64,000 bases of DNA, from assembly GCF_016097555.1 (NCBI RefSeq), contig NC_054704.1:27168795-27232794 (forward strand), written 5' to 3'. This DNA comes from Gigantopelta aegis. Lineage: Eukaryota; Mollusca; Gastropoda; Neomphalida; Peltospiridae. The position numbers were made by a program, and so were the translations under genes. The notes beneath the pieces were generated by a model. That model was not told the origin of the DNA and did not search any database. It saw nothing but the letters and a program-made list of their open reading frames with translations. The first letter of the stretch is position 1; every line of letters begins with the position of its first letter. Of the stretch, positions 42,828-55,700 are shown piece after piece.

Positions 42828-43650
42828 AAAGAAAAAAGTGTTTTATGCAAAAATGCACTCAACAATTTTATTTGGCAAAAGACATATTATGGTTAAGGAC
42901 CATATAGATAATGGGAGTACGGACAATTGCTCACCGGACAATTGCAATACCTCACCGGACAATTGCTCACCGGACAATTGCTCACCAATAAAGTGAGAAA
43001 TAGGACAATTGCTCACCTTTATTATTATTACTGTTTACTTTCCTTTTTCTATGCTGAACTGATGTGCTGAACTTGTTTAAAATATAGTTGTTTTATAATT
43101 AGTTTTGTTATTTTATTAAAATGTGTTTAACTGACATTTCTATACTGAACTGATGTGCTAAACTTGTTTAAAATATAGTTGTTTTATAATTAGTTTTGTT
43201 ATTTAATTAAAATGTGTTTAACTGACATTTCTATGCTGAACTGATGTGCTGAATTGGAATAAAATATAGTTAATTTAGAATTAATTTTGTTCTTTTATTG
43301 TGTTTAACTGATATTTCTATACACCCACTGATACTGGAAATGAAATTTTTATTTAAATTTTTTTTTAAATTAAAATGAAAAATAAAGGTGAGCAATTGTC
43401 GTATTTCTCACTTTATTGGTGAGCAATTGTCCGGTGAGCAATTGTCCGGTGAGGTATTGTCCGGTGAGGTATTGTCCGGTGAGCAATTGTCCAGTGAGGT
43501 ATTGTCCGGTGAGCAATTGTCCGGTGAGCAATTGTCCTACATTCAGATAAAGAGATATTGAGAGAAAACCTGTTATCGCCACTCCAGGGTTACTCCATAA
43601 ACAGAATAGTACACACCACAGCCTTTGTTACACAATGGAGGTGGGGGAGG
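42828..43650 (-). mobile_element. SINE copy split by a foldback element
   Basis: The left part GTGTTTTATGCAAAAATGCA to TTAAGGACCATATAGATA and the right part AGATATTGAGAGAAAACCTG to CACACCACAGCCTTTGTTAC are one SINE body interrupted at about 42918-43540. Confidence 0.75.
42918..43540. mobile_element. Foldback-like element with 15-bp repeats in its arms
   Basis: Both arms are strings of GGACAATTGCTCACC (variant GGACAATACCTCACC), inverted relative to each other. The left arm has about 5 units and the right arm about 8. Both arms end inward with AATAAAGTGAGAAATA and CACCTTTATT. The centre (43050-43320) holds about three AT-rich tandem units of about 91 bp (CTGAACTGATGTGCTRAACT). No ORF. Class unknown. 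Confidence 0.78.
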
Positions 43651-44879
43651 GGAGGAAATGAAGTTATTTTTATTTTGATACTTTCATGAAATTAGGAAAT
43701 ACTACACAATGAGATAAAAAAAACCATTTTAGCCAATAATAATAATAAAATTTTAAAATAACTCCACCCCAAAACAGGGGTAGGCCCTTATCATTCAGGC
43801 GTGTGTACAGACAAATTGTGCAGGTGGGGGGGGGGGGGGGGGGGGTCAGGTCATGCTGCCCTGAAAAATTCATTAGAAAAAATAAAATGTTCTTGGAGCA
43901 GGGTGTGTATGTGTTTTGACCCCCTCCTCCTTCCTCTACACCGATCCTCTGGACCCTAGTGATGAAAATCAGTTATACATATGTAGCCTGTGATATGTTA
44001 ACTGTCACAAGTACCATGTCAGTTAATCTAACAATGTTGGGGTGTATCTATTTCCTTAAATCCGATCCAGGGTATTTTGTGTGTTTATTCTGCTCACACC
44101 TCCATTAGATTAAAAGTGATGAAACCTATACCCTGAATTAAAGCTGTCCCGACCCCATCTGACAGGTGGATGGAAGGATTACAGTGTATGTGTAACGAAA
44201 TGAACAAAGCGTGCTGTATGACAGTATAGCTGCGGGGTGTTACCTTCATTTGTTCAGCTGAAATATACACTAACCTACCTTGTAACCGCCAATCTAGGCA
44301 AGTCATGCGTGAATTTGTCGTCTTTTTGTGTGAATTCAATAGCGTAACGGGGTGGGCAGGCATTTAATTTTCCAAAGTATGACGAAGTCAATTTTAGTAC
44401 TATTCTAAAATAAAACTAAACACAGCACTTAATGTAAAGTGTCATGGATTTTAAGACTTTAGTGGTTAAAAATATAATCCCCGCCCCTTAACTTCGTCTT
44501 GCAGTTACATTTGATTTGCATGTGTGCAAGCTACTATTAGTGTAAATTGCTAAGACATCTTGTTTTGTCTGTTCGCACATGGACTTACAATTGTCTAATT
44601 GCAAACAATGCCAACAGGTACTGAATAGGCAATTGCCACTGGGAAGCAATACATTCTGTAATTAACTGACCTCCGACCTAACACTTTGATCTGTGACCTC
44701 ACCAGTAAGACACCTGTCAGTCAAATTTCCGCTTCGGGTAACGCATTGTCGTGATCGAAATTGTAACAAAACAAATACTTTATAACCTCCCAGCCAGCTT
44801 AAACACAATTAACAAATATAACTGAATCAGTGACCGCGTATTCTGTGTTATAACACTACATTTTTATCGATATAATTTG
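43651..44879. other. Unannotated stretch with poly-G
   Basis: A 20-G homopolymer lies at 43826-43845. No gene or known repeat recognised in the rest. Confidence 0.45.
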
Positions 44880-45400
44880 TTTACATATGCTGCGAAAAGT
44901 GTAGCGCGCCATTTTTAAAAGGTAAAAAAAAACATGTCAGTTTGCTATTATGAGTCACAGCCACGGCAGCCGGAGATCAAACGCACAGGTTGAACAAAAC
45001 GACAGACGATAGGTCGCTTTTATGATCGATCGAGCCTCAGGTTGCAGTGTAGCGCGATGTTTAAATGCTGGAAAAACATGACACTTGTTCTTTAAAACTT
45101 TTTAAAAGCTGATTTTACAAGCTTGTTCGACAAATTCAAGAAATTGTTGTTGCGTCGAGGTTGGTATTAGAAGAACCCACAACGTATCACGGACATCTCA
45201 TTTCTAGGACTTGTTAATTACAGGTAACATGGCGAGGCGTGGTTTTTTGTTAACTGCTGACGGATTGTCGGCTGCTTTTTGATTTGTAGTGTTTGCCTGG
45301 TAGAGCAAGTTCACTGACATTCATGCCATCATGGAACTTTGAAGTGGCCAGTTTTAGTTGAAGTGACAACCATGAATGCCGACAGATTCGAGAGACTGGT
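44880..45400 (+). promoter_or_regulatory. Possible promoter/5' UTR region of the formin gene
   Basis: CpG-containing words (GTAGCGCGCC, CACGGCAGCCGG, GTGTAGCGCGATG) are concentrated here compared with the AT-rich surroundings. Possible donors follow at 45224 (ACAG|GTAACA) and 45399 (ACTG|GTAAAA), upstream of the first recognised exon at 46393. Joining the short ATG frame at 45372 to that exon gives a stop, so any upstream exon would be non-coding or different. Inference only. Confidence 0.25.
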
Positions 45401-45567
45401 AAAAGGGTGAAGCACAGTTATAATTTAAGTGAAATTATTTAGGCATGGTAGTAGCATTTATAATGTGTCTGAAAGTGCCTTTAAAGGAGATAATTATGAA
45501 GTAGGGAAGGCAGCATGTACTCGTTTATTAAAATACACCTCGGCAGGCCAAGGTTTATTTTAATGAA

Positions 45568-45770
45568 CTATAGTCCGTCCCACAGGAAACACAGTTTTTT
45601 ATACTATGAAATTTACTACAAGTTATTTGTTTCTAAGCTAACTGATTTGTAAATTGCACACAAAAATAGTATTTGTTTGTTATTTCCAAAACCTATTTAC
45701 TTTTCTTCTAATGTCAAACCAAACTGAAATTATTTACAAAATAAAGAACTTTATATAGGAGCATACAAAA
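45568..45770. mobile_element. CTATAGTCCGTCCC-family MITE, copy 2, one end intact
   Basis: The left end CTATAGTCCGTCCCACAGG is the inverse of the right end of 6362-6969. The interior aligns with that copy without the SINE. The right end is eroded. Confidence 0.65.
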
Positions 45771-45831
45771 ACCAAGAAAATGTCAAAGGGGTTTTGGAGG
45801 TGGGGTACATATTTCCAGGGTATCATGTGAG

Positions 45832-46063
45832 GAATGAAGGAAATGTTTTATTTAATGATGCATTCAACACATTTTATTTACGGTTATATGACATCGGATA
45901 TATGGTTAAGGACCACACAGATATTGAGAGAGGAAACCAGCTTCCTGGGCTACTCTTTCCGATTAGCAGCAAGGGATCTTTTATATGCATTATCCAACAG
46001 GCAGGATAGTACATACCACAGCCTTTGTTACACCAGTTGTGGAGCACTGGCTGGAACGAGAAA
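45832..46063 (-). mobile_element. 5'-truncated SINE with 12-bp TSD
   Basis: The tail and body lack a tRNA head. The perfect TSD GTATCATGTGAG at 45820-45831 and 46064-46075 shows it was inserted already truncated. Confidence 0.9.
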
Positions 46064-46075
46064 GTATCATGTGAG

Positions 46076-46392
46076 AGACTGCCATAATACTGCTATACAC
46101 TACATAGGTCTGGGAACATTTTGTTCAGTATTGTGTTGTGTTTCACTACGCAGTTTTAAAGCAATCGATTTTCACTTTACTAGAAATATTGCTAATCAAA
46201 ATGTTCCCAGAAGGTAATATATGTTCCTTAATCTACATCTATAGGTTTTATCTTTTAAGGATACATGTCACTATAGTAGGAGGATTAGTGATTTTTCTTG
46301 GGGACTAGTACTTTTTCTGACCTGCTAGTTCCCCAACCAGTGGACATTTAATAATTTCTACCCCAACAACTTTCTTTTCTTTCGCTCCATAG
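46076..46392. other. Sequence just upstream of the first recognised formin exon
   Basis: Ends with a strong polypyrimidine tract and AG (TTTCTTTTCTTTCGCTCCATAG), so it is intronic at its right end. Confidence 0.6.
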
Positions 46393-46791
46393 ATATCTCA
46401 CTACACAGCTCGTACGAAATCAAGATGTTACGTCGGGCACTAATGGAGGAAGACAAGACAATAACATCGGAACAACTGGAGCTGCATTTGGAGGGTTGCA
46501 ACCCACAGCAGTGTGTGATGGTTGCCCACAGTCCGTCCATCCAGGTGTACTATGCACTGCGCACCAAGTTGGAACAGAGTGACGAGATGTGGCTACAAGA
46601 GTTTATTTCACTGGACGGTCTGAACAGCCTGTTGGAGTCGCTGTACCAGATGACTGGCAAGTCGTTCACAAGTTTCTCCGATGCCATTCTCCAGCTGGAC
46701 TGTATTTCATGTATAAGGACGATTCTCAACACTAAAGTGGGTCTGGAGTATTTCTTGACCAATGATAAGTGTGCCAAGAGATTAGGATTAG
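46393..46791 (+). CDS. INF2: Formin exon 1 of window: start of GBD/FH3
   Basis: Acceptor AG at 46391-46392, donor AG|GTAAGC at 46792, ends in phase 1. The ATG at 46425 gives MLRRALMEEDKTITSEQ. The frame also runs open to the acceptor (ISLHSSYEIK before M), so M1 may be internal. It encodes the first armadillo helices (YYALRTKLEQSDEMWLQEF, LDGLNSLLESLYQM, VGLEYFLTND), the most INF2-like part of the protein. Confidence 0.88.
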
Positions 46792-49700
46792 GTAAGCATA
46801 GGTGAAATAAGAGAGTACGGTATGATATTGTGCAACCCTAAAAAATTCATATCTTGCGACGGCTTACTGTGATGGTATTGCTGAATGCTGTCACAAATGT
46901 TTCAGGGCTGATGATGGGAAGAATTGATTGTATTTTTGTGTGTGTATGTGTGGTCAAACCTTTTAAAAAAAAAGTGATTGTTCAAAAAATTCTTATGACA
47001 GTGGCCATTTTTTGTAGATAAATGGAAATGTTTTCTGTCACATTAATTAAAACATTAATTCTTATAAAATTTGTATTTTTACTGCCATTTTTCCAAAAGG
47101 ATAATTTGGTATTGATGTTCTCCATTCTTCTTTTTAAAGGTGATATGGAATAGCTTAGTTTTAATGAGTAACATTTAAAAAAAAAGAAAAAAAAGAAAAG
47201 AAAAAGCATTATATGTATGTACATGTAGCCCACGTTTCCCAGGCCCTTTGTAACGTGTTATGACACATGACATACACTACTGTTATTTTGCATTTACACA
47301 AATTGTCAATCAGATTTGGAACATTTTAATTAGCAACATGTTATGGTGACTTGAAATTGCAAGATATATCTAGATTCATATAGATATATAGCACTTTTTT
47401 GTCACAAGTAAATATCTATGTGGTAGCCCACTTGGCTTTCAACACTGATGACAATGATTGTCCAGTTCATAAACTGGGTAGCCCTAGGCATCTGGGCATG
47501 GGATTTTAATTTTTCCAAGCACAAACATGCAGATAGGGCCAAAACAAATTAAAACAAATTGCTGGTCTCTGGTCAGCATGTGTATCAATGTTAACCTTGC
47601 ACATCATCATTTAAATGTTTTTGAATTTCCCACGGTAGCTACAACAGTGTCAGCTATACCAGAAATAATGCTGCACCACTCAAATAATAATATTGTGACA
47701 TCATGACATTGTGGATCCAAATGAGGTCATTTGGGGGCAATGTCGAAGTCAAAGAAGTTGTCTAGGCTATATGCAAAATGTGAAGGAAAGCATTTAGGAT
47801 ACCACGTGGCAAATAAGGGGCCACTATGGCAGATGAAGACATAAAGAAACAAAATTTATGGATCCACCTTTTCTCTTCAATCCATGCTTTTCCAGAAAAA
47901 AGAAAAAAGAAAGCTGCATCACCAATATCGATTCTGGACTTTTGGTCCAACCAGAGATCAACTTTCTTTTTTACCTAGCACCAGTGGTCAGCCATATATC
48001 ACACTGTTGACATTAAATATTTTCCTTTTTATGTGATATATTTTATTTCTTGGGTATGTGTTTCAGCTCTTGACATCAACAACACTCTGCCGAAGAAGCA
48101 GGTGATAGAGATTCTGTCTGCAGTGTGTGCCTTCAACTCACAGGGATACCAGCGAGTCGTAGACACACTGGAACATTTCAAGGTGAGAACTTCTTTTTTT
48201 TTCTTTTTTTTTTAAAATCCTACTGTCCCCTTTCCTGTCTCTCCTTTTGAATTCTATCTCATTTCTTCCCAATCTGGCAGCTCCTCCTATCTTCCAATGC
48301 AAGGTGAGACTTGTGCCTTCATCTGTTCTTCTGTTCAGTGATTGAGCATGCAGCTTTGTATGTTTATACATTTAGGCATTATTGGGCAACTAATAGCCAG
48401 TAATTTTAAGTCTTGTAGCAGTTTTATTCAGTGTATATTTCTTTTTCTGGGTTTTTTTTCAAAATGTTTGAATTTTAAAAACAAAATGCTCATATTTTTT
48501 ATCATCAAATGGTGGAATGTAGCTTATTGGTAGAGTGTTTAACTGAGGTATGATTGACCAAGCTCACAACCAGTGCCACATGATAAAATATTGATTGGTA
48601 GGTCAGATGCCATGGTATGTGCTGTCCTTGCTATGAAAAACATATTTTTAATTGTCCAGTTGTTTTGGCTGTCCAAAGTGTTCCATATTCTCTGTCCAAA
48701 ACTTATGATATGATTTTGGCTTAAGCATGCTTTGTAAATGGGGGCCTTCATTTGAGACCATTGTGCAACCCTAACCCTAGGGCGGGTCTCAGTACTCAAT
48801 CACCTATATTCAAATTTATGGATTTTCTTTTTCATAACCCACTTTTGTTTGTGTAATGTGACATTAAACAAATATTCAGGTTTCCTTTCTTATCATCCAA
48901 CCAACTCCATATCCAGCACTTGATCCTATAGATACTGTGCAGTTAGGCTCTATTTAACTGATTAGTACATGAAAATATAATTTAGGTACCTGAAAACATG
49001 CTTGAAAAAAATATTTTATTCAACTTAATTGATAGATACATAAAAAAATTGTATGTGAACTCAACCAACTCTAATAATCATATATACTACTCAAAAGAAT
49101 TTAAGGGTCAGACGATATTTTCGACATTATTTTCTGAATGTCAATTATATTAGCTAGACCATAATGTCACGCATGGTATTGTTCCATTTTGACGAAAGTG
49201 GGTCTAAGCAACCCATAAATGAATTAAAATCCACTGTTATTGACACTGTCGACTAGTTCTAATGGCGAAAACATGCTTACATTTGCACGTAAATTAGGGC
49301 GAAAGCGAAAGGTCTGCTAAGTGCCCATAACTTGCTTTTTCACAAAGCGCTTCATTTGCACGTGTATTCCATATTCCCAATGCTGAATTTCCGTGTAATT
49401 GGATCTTGCGTTCGTGTACGGTGCACACTCCAAATTCGACAATGGTACAACTGACTATCGAAGATCGAGGAAGGGCTATTGCTTGGCTTCAGGATGGCAA
49501 TACGCAAAGAAATGTTGCTCTGAGAATTGGTGTCAGTCAGAGTGTCGTTGGCCGACAGTGGCAACGGTACCAAGCAACGAATTCTGTTCGAAATCGTCCA
49601 CGTTCGGGAAGACCCCGAAGCACTACAAATAGAGAGGACCGCTACATCACGTCAACGCACAACCACTGCACGCCGATTACGTGACAATCTGCTGACTGCG

Positions 49701-52700
49701 ACTGGAACTCGAGTGTCTGATCAAACCATACGCAATCGTCTGAGAGCCAATAATCTACGCTGCCGTCGCCAGGCTGTTCGACCACCACTCCTACCACGTC
49801 ACAGAACGGCCAGACGTCACTGGTGCACGCTTCATCTGCGGTGGCAGCGTGTTCAGTGGGGTCGAGTGATGTTCACTGATGAGTCCAGGTTTAGTCTCCA
49901 GTTCAACGACGGTCGGGTTCGTGTCTACAGACGTCCTGGGGAGCGCTTCGCTGACGTTAACGTTAGACAGCGTCACCGGTTCGGTGGTGGCAGCGTCATG
50001 GTGTGGGGCGGCATCTCTATCCACCACAGGACCCCCCTCTATGTGGTGGATGGCAATCTGAATGGAATCCGCTATCTGAATGAGATTATCCGGCCGTTGG
50101 TTCTCCCAGGCCTTCAGCAGATTGGCGGCGGGGCAGTTCTGCAGGATGACAATGCCAGACCCCACCGCGCCAGGGTGGTAACAGACTTTCTCAGACAACA
50201 AGGTATCGCCAGGATGGATTGGCCAGCATATTCGCCTGACTTGGCCCCAATAGAGCACGCCTGGGACGAATTAGGCAGGAGAGTTCGGGATAACCATGCC
50301 CCTCCGGCCAACCTTCATGATCTGGGTCAACTTCTTATGGCAGAGTGGCAGGCCATTCCCCAAGAGTTCTTCAGACGTCTGATCAACAGCATGAGGCAAC
50401 GATGTGTCGAGTGTATTCGCGCCAGGGGTGGATTCACACACTATTAAACGAATGTTCTAATGTGTAAAATCCATGTTTGACAACCTTCAACTTTGACAGC
50501 ATGTCATGTGACTTTCTTGTATACAGTGATGTTTATTTGTGTTTTTTTGTAAATATGGAACAATAAATAAAATGTTTCGTGTAGTTTACATCATCAATCT
50601 AATACACTCTGAAACTTATTTGGTTATACATTTTTGACCCTTAAATTCTTTTGAGTAGTATATGTACAGGTACTTACCTGTGTTTGACACCCAATAGCCA
50701 GTGTGTATTTTTGTGCTGCAGAGTTGTTAAACCATTCATTCATTCATTCATTCATTCAACCAACTGTTTTTTTATATAAATATTTGCAGCGTGAGACGAA
50801 CCAGAGCCACAAGTACAGTATTATCATCAACGAGTTGAAGTCAGCTGAGACCGTCCCCTACAAGACGACCTTATTGACGTTCATCAACTGTCTCGTCAAC
50901 TGCTGTGAAGACATCTCTGAGAGGACACGGTCGAGAAATGCTTTCATTGGTTTGTGTTTTAAACTCAACATTTGTACAACACATTTTAAAATGTGGGTTT
51001 TTTTTTTTAAATATAAAGTTCCCTCTGTTAAATCTAAAGCAATTCCTTCAGACTGTATGTACATTACATGATGTGATGCAAGTGATTTTTTGGCATGATT
51101 TCATGACATTGTTTTTACTGCCAAATGTTTACAATTTACAGACTAATTGCATTAGAAACAAGCAAAAGATTTAAAGCGGCTGAGCTCATGCAAATATACC
51201 ATTTCGTGTTTATGAAACAAATGAGTTTAAATTTTCCTGTAAATCTCTATGTGTAGATTGTATAACGTAATCTGACTCATCAGAAGAAACATTAAATAAA
51301 TGAAGGTGAAATTCTGGCTATAGTAGAACAACCAGTCAAAGGTTGTCATTTCCAAATCAGTAGCTGTTGAAGCAATCTGCACACAACAATTGTTGAAAAA
51401 ATATTACCCTAGATATTTTAACCTATACGGGAAATAAATAAGAAAGATTTCTTTTTTAATGGAATGGTATGTAGCTTAGCACTTGGTATATCACATGGGT
51501 AAGGTGCTTTAGGTTCATGGAGTCTGGCACTTCAACAATTGTGATATGTACTGTCATATCTGTGGCAAAATGGAAGTAAAAGATTCCTTGCTGCTTTTCA
51601 GAAAGAGTAGCTGATGTGACAGTAATGGGTTTTTTCTTCTCTAGACCAACATTGTGCCAAAATAATTATGTTAGACACCAAGTAGCCAGAGTTTAAAATA
51701 TGCTGAGGTGTTGTTAAACAAATTTTCATTTCCATGTTATAAACATATACCGGTATATAGATGTACTAATTCCTGTTATTTTTCAATAATTTGACAACAT
51801 AAAATGTTTGTATTTTAAATGCATAAAAAGAACCAGTCTGTAACTTAAACATTATGTTGGAGGAGGCGTTTATATGAATCGCACTTGAGCCAAACTATCA
51901 ACAAGACTTCATGTAATATGCGATAGATGTAGTTCCTGAAAACTAAGCACTGTTTTTAAAAATTCCAATAAAACATATTACAAGTAACATGTATGAATAA
52001 AATACATAAATTCATCCAACTTTTAAGATATTTATTAATCCCCTACCAGTCCAACTGGATGGTACTGTAACATGTATGAATAAAATACATAAATTCATCC
52101 AACTTTTGTACCGTCGGTAAAACTCAACAATGGCAAAATATATACATAATCTGCCATTCTTTAACATTTTCACATTTGAAATATGTTTACATACAGCTAA
52201 ATAACCTTTCAGTCATATTTTCTGAAAATGTCACTTTAAAAAAAAAAATTGCCATAGGCAGGCTCAAAATTGCCAACAGTGGGCAATTCTTTTGAAAATT
52301 CGAGCCCTGGTTTAACCATTTTTGACAGAGTTATGGTCCTTGAACTTAGGTAATATTTAAATTTGTTTCCTGACTTTTTTTTTCTCCAGAAAGCCTTGAG
52401 ATATTGAGCTGAAATTTTGTTTAAAGCTTTATCATGTACTGTTACAGATCAAGTTTGACTTTCATGGCAGTTTAACCATTTTTGACCGACTTAAGGCCCT
52501 TGAACTTAGGAGATACAAAAAATTCTTAGGTTCGGTTGTATTACTTTAGCAGTACTCTCAGAATGTTTGTTATATTTGTACATGGTAGATATCAAGATAG
52601 TTATTTGAAATGTTTCAGGTCTGCAGCTGTTGGATGTGATGAGTTTCCTGCAACGAGAAGAGAGAGATGATGACTTGCATGTACAGCTAGAGGTCAGTTT

Positions 52701-55700
52701 GCAGATAATAAACATGTTCATGTGCATGTATTTCAGGGGACAATATTTCGAAATCTGAGGTAACCAGAAGTCGGTTCACATGGTTTTTACCTAGGTAACC
52801 AATTGTTCGGTTACATGAATTATATTTGCGTAACCTGTGGGTTACCTCAAAGTTAAGTTGAAATTATATTTTAAATTAATTTCTTTTAGCTCAAACATAA
52901 AGTTAAAACGAAATACAAAAGAAAACGTTTTATAAAATAGTTTCTTTAATGCTTGCAAATCAAAAGAAGTGGTTTGTAGATGTTTCTTTTGTTTTCATAC
53001 GATCGTAGCATTGTAGATTTATTATTATTATTATTATTATTATTCACCACTTGCTATCGGGATCGCAAAAAGTAATTTTTAGTTGCCCGAATCTAAAAAC
53101 CACTGTCCTAGGAAATTGGGCCACCATATTCTAGAACCTTTGTGCTTGCTAAAGTAAACACTGTTGTAAAAGGACTAAAGAGATACATTTGGAGGGAAAA
53201 TGCCGATTTGCCTGGTTCCACTGGAGAATAACATGCAACACTCACTGGTGCATGATTAGATTAATAAAAAAAAAATATTAATAACAACAAATAAAGGCTA
53301 CTATTTGTCACTGATGTTATGTGTAAAATTTGGTATATAGCAGATTAAAAAAAGCAAAAACCCTAACAGCAAATGTCCAGTTCCTCTGAACTATAAAACA
53401 GACTACTGATTGGTGCATGGTTAGATTAATAAAAATAAATCTTATAAAAAATAAAAAGAAAGACCACAATTTGACACTGATATTTTGCAGTGGCGATGCT
53501 ACTTTCACTTTATCGATAGTACTTCTATACTACATTGACGTCCCAAATGTTTGTTATTTAAAGCTCATGCGATGTTAGTATTTTTCAGCTTTTGTGACAC
53601 TTTTGGATTTTTGTTTACGTTAAAACCATTTTCAACATTTGTAAAATTATAGGCAATCCAATGTTATGTCTACATATATTCCTTTAGAGATAAAATAGCA
53701 ATAGATAATGTAGCCGCCCCCAGCGGTCTGTGCACATTTCTTAAAAAAGTTTGGCTCGACTCTATATTGAGCATTTAGCTTAGACTGGTCGTAAGTTACA
53801 ACCTTTGCAATATACCGTTGTGTACTGGTTTGCTGTGCATCAAGTACATTTAAAAATCAGTCTAAAACATTTGTCGAAATATTAGTATATCTGAGTGAAT
53901 AAACTTCCTGTAATCATGAAGTCTGCAAGTTTTAATTTCTGAACGTCTACAGGTCACGATGTAACCGATTTGCAGTTCGCGTAAATTTAATTTTGCGTAA
54001 CTGACATGCGAACAGAACGGCGGTTCACGAGAAATATTATGCCCTTGTATTTGGTTAATGATGCACCACATTTATTGTAATATCCTCTTTATTTGTTAGT
54101 TGTGTCCATACAGCACGACAGGCAGCAAATATTTAGCATTGTATTAATTATTAGTGGCCATTTACAGGTATCAACATTGTCATGAGGATACAAACCATAT
54201 GCTGGGGGAGTAGGGTGTTGTCATTTGACATTTTTGAAACTCGTAAAATATTTATTAAAAATATCCCAGGCAAACTCACATATTGTATTAAAAAAATCCT
54301 TTTCAGTTACCAAATTTCATGATTCTGTCAATTTTTTCATGAATGTGGACAATGTTCCTCTCTGTATATAGACGTAGCAAATATTTCATTATGAATATAC
54401 ATATTTAATTTAAAATTCGTTAAAGATTCTGCAGATAGAAACATGAACGTGAGTAGTAGTAGTAGCAGTAGTAATATACCTGAGTGTATATTTATATTTA
54501 ATCTCTAGACGTTCTACCGACGGAAACATGAAGATGAGGCAGAGATGGAGGCGAAGTGTAATCTTGACCTGAGTAGTCCACAAGATCTCACAGACAAGAT
54601 ACAAGAGAAGGTGGGCATAGTCAGACATCAGTTGTTGTCAGTCACGGTGTGGAGATAACTCGGTGGTAGAGTACTTACCATGCAGGAGCCAGTTGTTCTA
54701 ATGTCACTTGGGTTAAACAGTGGTTAAGAAGACTGTTCAAAGTCAGATATTAAATTAGTAGAAATAGCAGTTGAAGTAACATGTTGAAAATTTGTTTTAG
54801 AACAACTGATTCTATTTATTTGGTAATCAAATTTGTTTCATTTGGTAATAAAATGTTAACTTTTTTTGTATTTATCCAAAAAAGTGAGTGAGAAAAATTA
54901 AGTTTTACCAAGTGATAGCCTAACCATGCTTTGAATATTCAGGCCCAGGTATGTGATAGGTCTTAAAATTAATTTCCATGGAGGAGCTGTTTAATGATTT
55001 GTTTAACCAATGGTCCATAACTAATACAGTAAATCCTCTCAAAACCAGAATTCCCCCAAAACCGAACATTTTTCACGATCCTTTTTAAAAAATCAGTACA
55101 GAAATTAACCTCTATAAACCGGATACCTCTTTAAACCGGACATTGTACTTGGTCCCTATGGTGTCCGGTTTAGAGAGATTTCACGGTATATAAAATTGTG
55201 GTATATGCTATTCCTTCTATTGGAAAGAATATATAAATAATTTCTTGTTGTCAATCAAGACTAACCTATAACATGGCACTGAGTTTCTTTCCTAACCCAA
55301 GCAGTCTTTATCGGTCAGTGATCGCAATTTCATGTAATACCCTGTTCTTTGTTGCAGGTTTTTGGAACTCCAAAGATGGCTGCCTTTGTGAATATCCTAC
55401 AGGATTTGTTGGCTCTCGAAGTATCAAATAAAGGGTAAGGTGTACAGTGCAATCCTAAGTCACAAAACTGTTTGGCAATAGCTTACACAAGTTGGTCAGG
55501 TTACAGACATTGTGTTTAAACGTTTAAGAACAGTTTAATTTTTCATACCTAAACTTTTCTGTTTTGTATTATGGCAGACAAGGCAAATTCACATTAATCA
55601 ACACAAATGTATGAAACTGATCTAAAGAAATAGTTGTGTTGAGAATGGTTGGAATTGCAACACTGCCATTGGTTATGGTCAGTTTAATGCACCAATTGAT

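Larger units (their letters stand above)
50950..52618 (+). other. Formin intron 3 with repeat F, SINE and small duplication
   Basis: Holds repeat F (minus) at about 51170-51430, a decayed SINE at 51462-51735, and a 40-bp direct duplication (51986-52025 and about 52070-52108, ATGTATGAATAAAATACATA). Confidence 0.7.

Noticed and set aside
45372..45398. Short coding first exon of the formin (ATG at 45372, donor at 45399)
   Set aside because: Joining in phase 0 to the exon at 46393 gives a quick stop; the required phase does not match.
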